Below are positions 4,252-6,823 of a stretch of 6,823 nt of DNA, one piece after another (positions within the stretch are counted from its first letter, which is position 1; each line of letters starts with the position of its first letter). The stretch comes from JAIBJN01 sp035461525. Lineage in GTDB: Bacteria > Actinomycetota > Thermoleophilia > Gaiellales > Gaiellaceae. The stretch is taken from assembly GCA_035461525.1 (NCBI GenBank), contig DATHVD010000022.1:1-6823 (forward strand), in the 5' to 3' direction. The notes under the pieces were generated by a model that searched no databases, was not told the DNA's origin, and worked only from the letters and a program-made list of their open reading frames with translations. The translations under genes and the position numbers were made by a program.

Positions 4252-5406
4252 CTACGCGGGACGTCCCGGCGGGACGTCCCGCGCCGGCTCCGGGGGCGCG
4301 CCTTCGAGCTCGTCCACGGTCAGGCGGCGGAAGGACTCGAAGCCGAGGGCGACGAGGCCGCCGAGGAGGAGCACGCCGACCCAGTTGCGGAGCGCGGGCA
4401 CGGGGCCCCAGAGCACGAGGAGGAAGTAGACGCCGGCGAGGACGGCCCAGGCGGCCCCGGCGCGGTCGCGGAGCGTCGGCGCGATGTACCCGCGTGCCCG
4501 GGTGGCCGTGCGGGACGGGCCGGCGAGGAGCGCGCCCGCGAGGATGACGACGCCGTAGACGATCAGCGCCCAGCCGATCGTTGCCAGGAGGCTCGTGCCG
4601 ATCAGCCAAGTCGAGCCCGCCGCCTCCCGCACGGAGACCCCCTGCGAGAGAGCGTCGACGACGTAGGCGCCGACGGCGCGGCGGATGACGAGCAGGATGA
4701 TCCCGACGAGCAGGAACGTCCCGCCGACGATCCGCAGGGTCTCGCGGCGGCGGCGGGCCAGCGCGACCGCGCCGGCGAAGGCGCCGAGCGCGACGAGGAT
4801 GACGAGCCAGCTCAGGACCTTGATCGCCTTGAGCCCGTTCTGCGCTGCCTCGAGCTCGTCGGACTGGAGCACGACGATCTGGCCGGCGTCGGCCGGCAGG
4901 CGTGCTTCCAGCTGCTCGCCGAAGCCGAGCTCCTCGCCGACGTTGACGACGAGGGTGCGCAGGTCGAGCGTCACCGTCCCTTCCGCCGTCGTGATCCCGG
5001 TGCGCGTCTCGTCCTCGAGGATGCGGAGCAGGGCCTCGTGGGCCTCGCGGTTGGCGACTTCCCAGAGCGCCTGCACGCGGGGCCGCTCCAGGAAGCGGTC
5101 GACGGCGCGCTGGGCGGGCTCGCGCAGCGCGCCCGACAGGGGCGCGGCCAGGCCCTCGAGGTCCTCCGGGAGCCGCTCCTCCAGCCGGGCCTCGGGGTCG
5201 AGGTTCACGTAGAGCTGGTCGACGATGTAGACGGAGAGCGCCTCGCGCACGTCGTCGTCGGCGAGGAGCTGCGAGCTCGTGTCCACCCAGGCGTCCGTGT
5301 CGAGCGCCTGGCGCTTCACCCACACCGTGAGGGAGCCGACGAGGAGGACGAGTGCGCCGACGGACAGAAGCGTCCAGACGAGGATCGTGCGCGTCCGCGG
5401 GCTCAT
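4252..5406 (-). CDS. Multi-pass membrane protein with a large extracytoplasmic domain, function unknown
   Basis: 384 aa from the ATG at 5406-5404. The first transmembrane helix (about 9-30) is followed by VKRQALDTDAWVDTSSQLLA (30-49) and a roughly 170-residue soluble domain. This contains DDVREALSVYIVDQLYVNLD (51-70), RAVDRFLERPRVQALW (100-115) and the stretch DAGQIVVLQSDELEAAQNGL (173-192). Four or five more helices follow (about 199-217, 226-242, 265-295, 317-335, 341-356), then a Pro-rich cytoplasmic tail. I recognise the layout from a common but unnamed actinobacterial membrane family. By the helix order the 31-198 domain should face outside. The frame is open much further upstream but runs antisense through the lipoprotein gene; the ATG 7 nt after a -10-like CAGAAT is the best start and gives a leaderless gene. 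It shares the third palindrome with the divergent lipoprotein gene. Confidence 0.82.
   Translation of the reverse strand: MSPRTRTILVWTLLSVGALVLLVGSLTVWVKRQALDTDAWVDTSSQLLADDDVREALSVYIVDQLYVNLDPEARLEERLPEDLEGLAAPLSGALREPAQRAVDRFLERPRVQALWEVANREAHEALLRILEDETRTGITTAEGTVTLDLRTLVVNVGEELGFGEQLEARLPADAGQIVVLQSDELEAAQNGLKAIKVLSWLVILVALGAFAGAVALARRRRETLRIVGGTFLLVGIILLVIRRAVGAYVVDALSQGVSVREAAGSTWLIGTSLLATIGWALIVYGVVILAGALLAGPSRTATRARGYIAPTLRDRAGAAWAVLAGVYFLLVLWGPVPALRNWVGVLLLGGLVALGFESFRRLTVDELEGAPPEPARDVPPGRPA
4255..4283. terminator. 13-bp perfect hairpin built from two tandem 12-bp palindromes
   Basis: Arms 4255-4267 and 4271-4283 are perfectly complementary with a 3-nt loop (GGC). The structure consists of CGGGACGTCCCG at 4257-4268 and again at 4270-4281. 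It begins 11 bp after the SHOCT stop codon and covers the last codons of the convergent membrane protein gene (its ARDVPPGRPA tail). No U-tract follows on either strand. A U-less terminator for the DUF6325-SHOCT operon is the simplest reading. Confidence 0.5.
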
Positions 5407-5413
5407 CGCTGCG

Positions 5414-5442
5414 ATTCTGACCGTGCCGGAGGACGCGGTCAT
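5414..5442 (-). promoter_or_regulatory. Promoter of the 384-aa membrane protein gene (palindrome-linked)
   Basis: Minus strand: -35-like ATGACC (5442-5437), 17-bp spacer, -10-like CAGAAT (5419-5414), then 7 nt to the ATG at 5406, the inferred +1. The palindrome centre is at -58.5. No Shine-Dalgarno is present just before the ATG. Confidence 0.55.
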
Positions 5443-5458
5443 CACCTTGGAGCCCCGC

Positions 5459-5470
5459 TCACCCGGGTGA
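5459..5470. promoter_or_regulatory. Palindromic operator-like site, copy 3 (divergent)
   Basis: TCACCCGGGTGA, a perfect palindrome centred between 5464 and 5465; with the following A it repeats the 13-mer of copies 1 and 2. It lies midway between ATG 5406 (minus, 58.5 bp) and GTG 5522 (plus, 57.5 bp), the same geometry as copy 1. Confidence 0.75.
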
Positions 5471-5486
5471 AACTGGGCGCCGGGTG

Positions 5487-5515
5487 GTGACCTCCGGCCT
5501 GCGGGGTGCGAGGAT
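5487..5515 (+). promoter_or_regulatory. Promoter of the lipoprotein gene (palindrome-linked)
   Basis: -35-like GTGACC (5487-5492), 17-bp spacer, -10-like GAGGAT (5510-5515), then 6 nt to the GTG at 5522, the inferred +1. No Shine-Dalgarno, as expected for a leaderless gene. Confidence 0.55.
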
Positions 5516-5521
5516 GGCGTC

Positions 5522-5923
5522 GTGCTTCGCCGACCGCTTGTCTTCGTTCTCGCCGTCGCGACCCTCGCGCTCGTCGCCGCCGGCTGCGGCGGCGAGGAAT
5601 CGGCAGTCTGCGAGGACCTCGACGAGCTCCAGAGCTCCATCGACGACCTGCGCGACCTCGAGGTCGGGGAGGGGGCGCTCGAGGAGGCTCGGCAGATTGC
5701 GGACGACATCGTCGCCCAGGCGCAGACCGCGCAGGACGACGCCGAGGCCGAGCTCGGCGACGAGCTCGCTGCGTTCCAGACGTCGGTGCAGGGGCTGGTC
5801 GCGGAGGTCGAGACGGCCGCCGCCTCGGGTTTCAGCGCCGAGAGCCTGCAGGCGATCTCCGCGGCGATCACCGCGTCGACTTCCTCGTTCCAGGCCGTCC
5901 AGGACGCCGCGCCCGACTGCTGA
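5522..5923 (+). CDS. Small secreted lipoprotein, alpha-helical, function unknown
   Basis: 133 aa from GTG. A typical lipoprotein signal peptide is visible: basic MLRRP, hydrophobic LVFVLAVATLALV (6-18), then AAGC with the lipidated cysteine at position 22. The mature part is acidic, rich in Ala, Glu, Asp and Gln, and reads as long amphipathic helices (about 31-73, 75-101, 105-127), with Q/A/E heptad-like stretches. It has only two further cysteines, C30 near the lipid anchor and C133 as the very last residue, which could form a disulfide closing the helical bundle. I recall other small actinobacterial exported proteins with the same pattern (Cys near the N-terminus, helical middle, terminal Cys) and no known function. 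Divergent from the 384-aa membrane protein gene and sharing its palindrome, so the two may work together at the membrane (inference). Confidence 0.8.
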   Translation: MLRRPLVFVLAVATLALVAAGCGGEESAVCEDLDELQSSIDDLRDLEVGEGALEEARQIADDIVAQAQTAQDDAEAELGDELAAFQTSVQGLVAEVETAAASGFSAESLQAISAAITASTSSFQAVQDAAPDC

Positions 5924-5938
5924 GCCGGCGCGCCGGCT
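5923..5938. terminator. Perfect 16-bp palindrome at the lipoprotein stop codon
   Basis: AGCCGGCGCGCCGGCT starts on the A of the TGA stop. As RNA it gives a 6-bp G+C stem with a CGCG loop. No U-tract follows. It is the best candidate for the 3' end of the lipoprotein mRNA. Confidence 0.4.
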
Positions 5939-5967
5939 GCGCCGCCGGATGTCCCCTCGAGACCGGT

Positions 5968-5984
5968 CTGGTGCCTGGCACCGG
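5968..5984. repeat. Palindrome around GGTGCCTGGCACC (REP-like)
   Basis: GGTGCC (5970-5975) and GGCACC (5977-5982) flank a central T, with one G-U and one C-G pair extending it. GGTGCCTGGCACC-type palindromes are, from memory, a class of dispersed short repeat in some high-G+C genomes. No second copy is present in this window, so that assignment is an inference. Confidence 0.35.
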
Positions 5985-5994
5985 GCGTGTCCCG

Positions 5995-6011
5995 CGCGGC
6001 CGGTGGCCGCG
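5995..6011. repeat. Short hairpin in the 5924-6166 gap
   Basis: CGCGGCC (5995-6001) and GGCCGCG (6005-6011) form a 7-bp stem with a GGT loop. In DNA this G+C-rich such stems can arise by chance; it is listed because it is one of four palindromes in a 210-bp stretch. Confidence 0.3.
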
Positions 6012-6097
6012 GCCGCGTCCGTTCCGGCCCTCTGTGCACGGCGCTCCGGGCCCGGTGCGGGCTTGCGGCTCCTCCGTTCACATTTCGTCCACCGAGA

Positions 6098-6130
6098 GCC
6101 ATGGCCCGGGGTCAGACCCCGGGCCATGGC
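6098..6130. repeat. 15-bp perfect hairpin with GGGGTCAGACCCC core (REP-like)
   Basis: Arms 6098-6112 and 6116-6130 are perfectly complementary around the loop CAG. The outer part of each arm holds its own small palindrome, CCATGG, and each arm also contains CCCGGG. It lies between the lipoprotein gene and the stop codon of the minus-strand LuxR gene, 37 bp downstream of the latter. It could end the LuxR transcript, but no U-tract follows on either strand. The GGGGTCAGACCCC core resembles repeats I remember as dispersed palindromes in some bacterial genomes; this needs a genome count. Confidence 0.5.
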
Positions 6131-6166
6131 CGGAGGGGACGGTGGCGTTCGCCGCCGCCGGTCGGG

Positions 6167-6823
6167 CTAGAGGACGCCGCGCTCGCGCGCTCGCGCGATC
6201 GCGGCCTCGCGCGAGGAGACCCTGAGTTTCTGGTAGATCGACTTCGTGTGCGAGTGGATCGTGTTGAAGGAGAGGAAGAGCGCCTCGCCGATCTCGCGCT
6301 TCGAGTGCCCCTCCGCGAGAAAGCGCAGCACCTCGAGCTCGCGCTCGGTGAGATCGGTGTCGCCCTCCGCGCGGCGGTGCGCCGGAGTCAGCCCCCGTGC
6401 CACCTCCTCGAGCCGCGCCTGGAGCACCCCCGCATCGGCGCAGCCCTCGACGAGGGCTCTCGCCTCTGCGAGCAGGGCCCGCGCCTCCTCGGGGGCGCCG
6501 AGCGCTCGCCGGACCGGCGCCGCGACGAGGAGCGCGTCCACGAGGTCGAGCGGCTCGCCGGCCGCCCGCAGGCTCGCGAGCCCGCGGTCGAGGAGCCGCC
6601 ACGCGTCCTTCGTGGCTCCCCGGCGCGCGACGACCGCGCCGAGCGCGACGAAGGCGACGCCCGATCCGGGCTGGTCGGCAAGACCGCGGGTCTCGACGAC
6701 GTCCACGGCCTCGCGGGCGAGCCGCTCGGCGCTCCCTTCGTCGCCGGCGGCCAGGTAGATCCAGGCGAGCAGCGCCTTGCCGCGGGCGGCGACGAGCCGC
6801 TGGTCCGAGCGAGCGGCGAGGGC
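6167..6823 (-). CDS. LuxR-family regulator, C-terminal part (probably LAL/MalT-like; N-terminus beyond the right edge)
   Basis: The frame is open from the window edge to the TAG at 6169-6167, giving 218 visible residues. The last ~60 (visible residues 157-214) are a LuxR/GerE-type helix-turn-helix: DLTERELEVLRFLAEGHSKR, EIGEALFLSFNTIHSHTKSI, YQKLRVSSREAAIARARERG. The preceding ~150 residues are Ala/Leu/Arg-rich helical pairs (for example LVAARGKALLAWIYLAAGDE and EEARALLAEARALVEG), like the TPR-type repeats of large ATP-binding LuxR (LAL) regulators. The KSIYQKLRVSSR stretch is typical of that subgroup. The ATPase domain, if present, is outside the window, so the size class is inferred. A GTG at 6706 could start a 179-aa protein, but the repeats continue unbroken upstream of it. 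It is the only recognisable DNA-binding protein in the window. Confidence 0.85.
   Translation of the reverse strand, partial: ALAARSDQRLVAARGKALLAWIYLAAGDEGSAERLAREAVDVVETRGLADQPGSGVAFVALGAVVARRGATKDAWRLLDRGLASLRAAGEPLDLVDALLVAAPVRRALGAPEEARALLAEARALVEGCADAGVLQARLEEVARGLTPAHRRAEGDTDLTERELEVLRFLAEGHSKREIGEALFLSFNTIHSHTKSIYQKLRVSSREAAIARARERGVL

Noticed and set aside
3887..5323. 478-codon minus-strand frame and the frames at 3352-4059
   Set aside because: Arg/Pro/Gly-rich shadows of the DUF6325, SHOCT and membrane protein genes in other frames.
5407..6102. N-terminal extension of the 384-aa membrane protein to position 6102
   Set aside because: It would run antisense through the whole lipoprotein gene and both promoters; the added sequence is low-complexity and has no domain.

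Overview
The window is very G+C-rich (well over two thirds by eye), with densely packed genes, several GTG starts and several genes that appear to be leaderless. With its DUF6325-like/SHOCT pair and other actinobacterial-type families, this points to an actinobacterial chromosome. A deep-branching lineage such as Thermoleophilia is my guess, but nothing in the window proves it. I see no tRNA, rRNA, CRISPR array or transposase gene.

Layout. Left edge: the N-terminus of a small membrane protein leaves the window on the minus strand. It is divergent from a cytosolic Asp-box (BNR) beta-propeller (204-1223, +). A ZIP-type metal transporter homologue follows (1298-2050, +), unusual in containing no histidine. 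The middle block (2057-5923) is a cluster of seven features of interest: an 82-aa conserved protein (-), a YihY/BrkB-type membrane protein (+), a DUF6325-like protein plus an 83-aa SHOCT protein in one operon (+), a 384-aa multi-pass membrane protein with a large extracytoplasmic domain (-), and a small lipoprotein (+). Next is a palindrome-rich gap (5924-6166). The right edge holds the C-terminal part of a LuxR-type, probably LAL/MalT-like, regulator (-).

The main discovery is in the promoters of the middle block. A perfect 12-bp palindrome, TCACCCGGGTGA, occurs three times, at 2358-2369, 3352-3363 and 5459-5470. It serves five transcription units. In each, its centre lies about 58-59 bp upstream of the inferred transcription start, followed by about 15-17 bp, a -35-like hexamer (nTGAcc type), a 17-18-bp spacer, a -10-like hexamer (GAGACT type) and 6-7 bp to the start. 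Two copies sit in the exact middle of divergent promoter pairs. Four of the five units begin at the start codon itself (leaderless). The fifth, the DUF6325-SHOCT operon, has a short leader with a strong Shine-Dalgarno. This geometry fits an activator bound upstream of RNA polymerase. It defines a previously unnamed (to me) mini-regulon of mostly envelope-associated proteins; the flanking propeller, ZIP and LuxR genes lack the site.

Convergent gene ends carry hairpins without U-tracts (2041-2065, 4255-4283). The gap before the LuxR gene contains four separate palindromes, two of which resemble dispersed REP-type elements.
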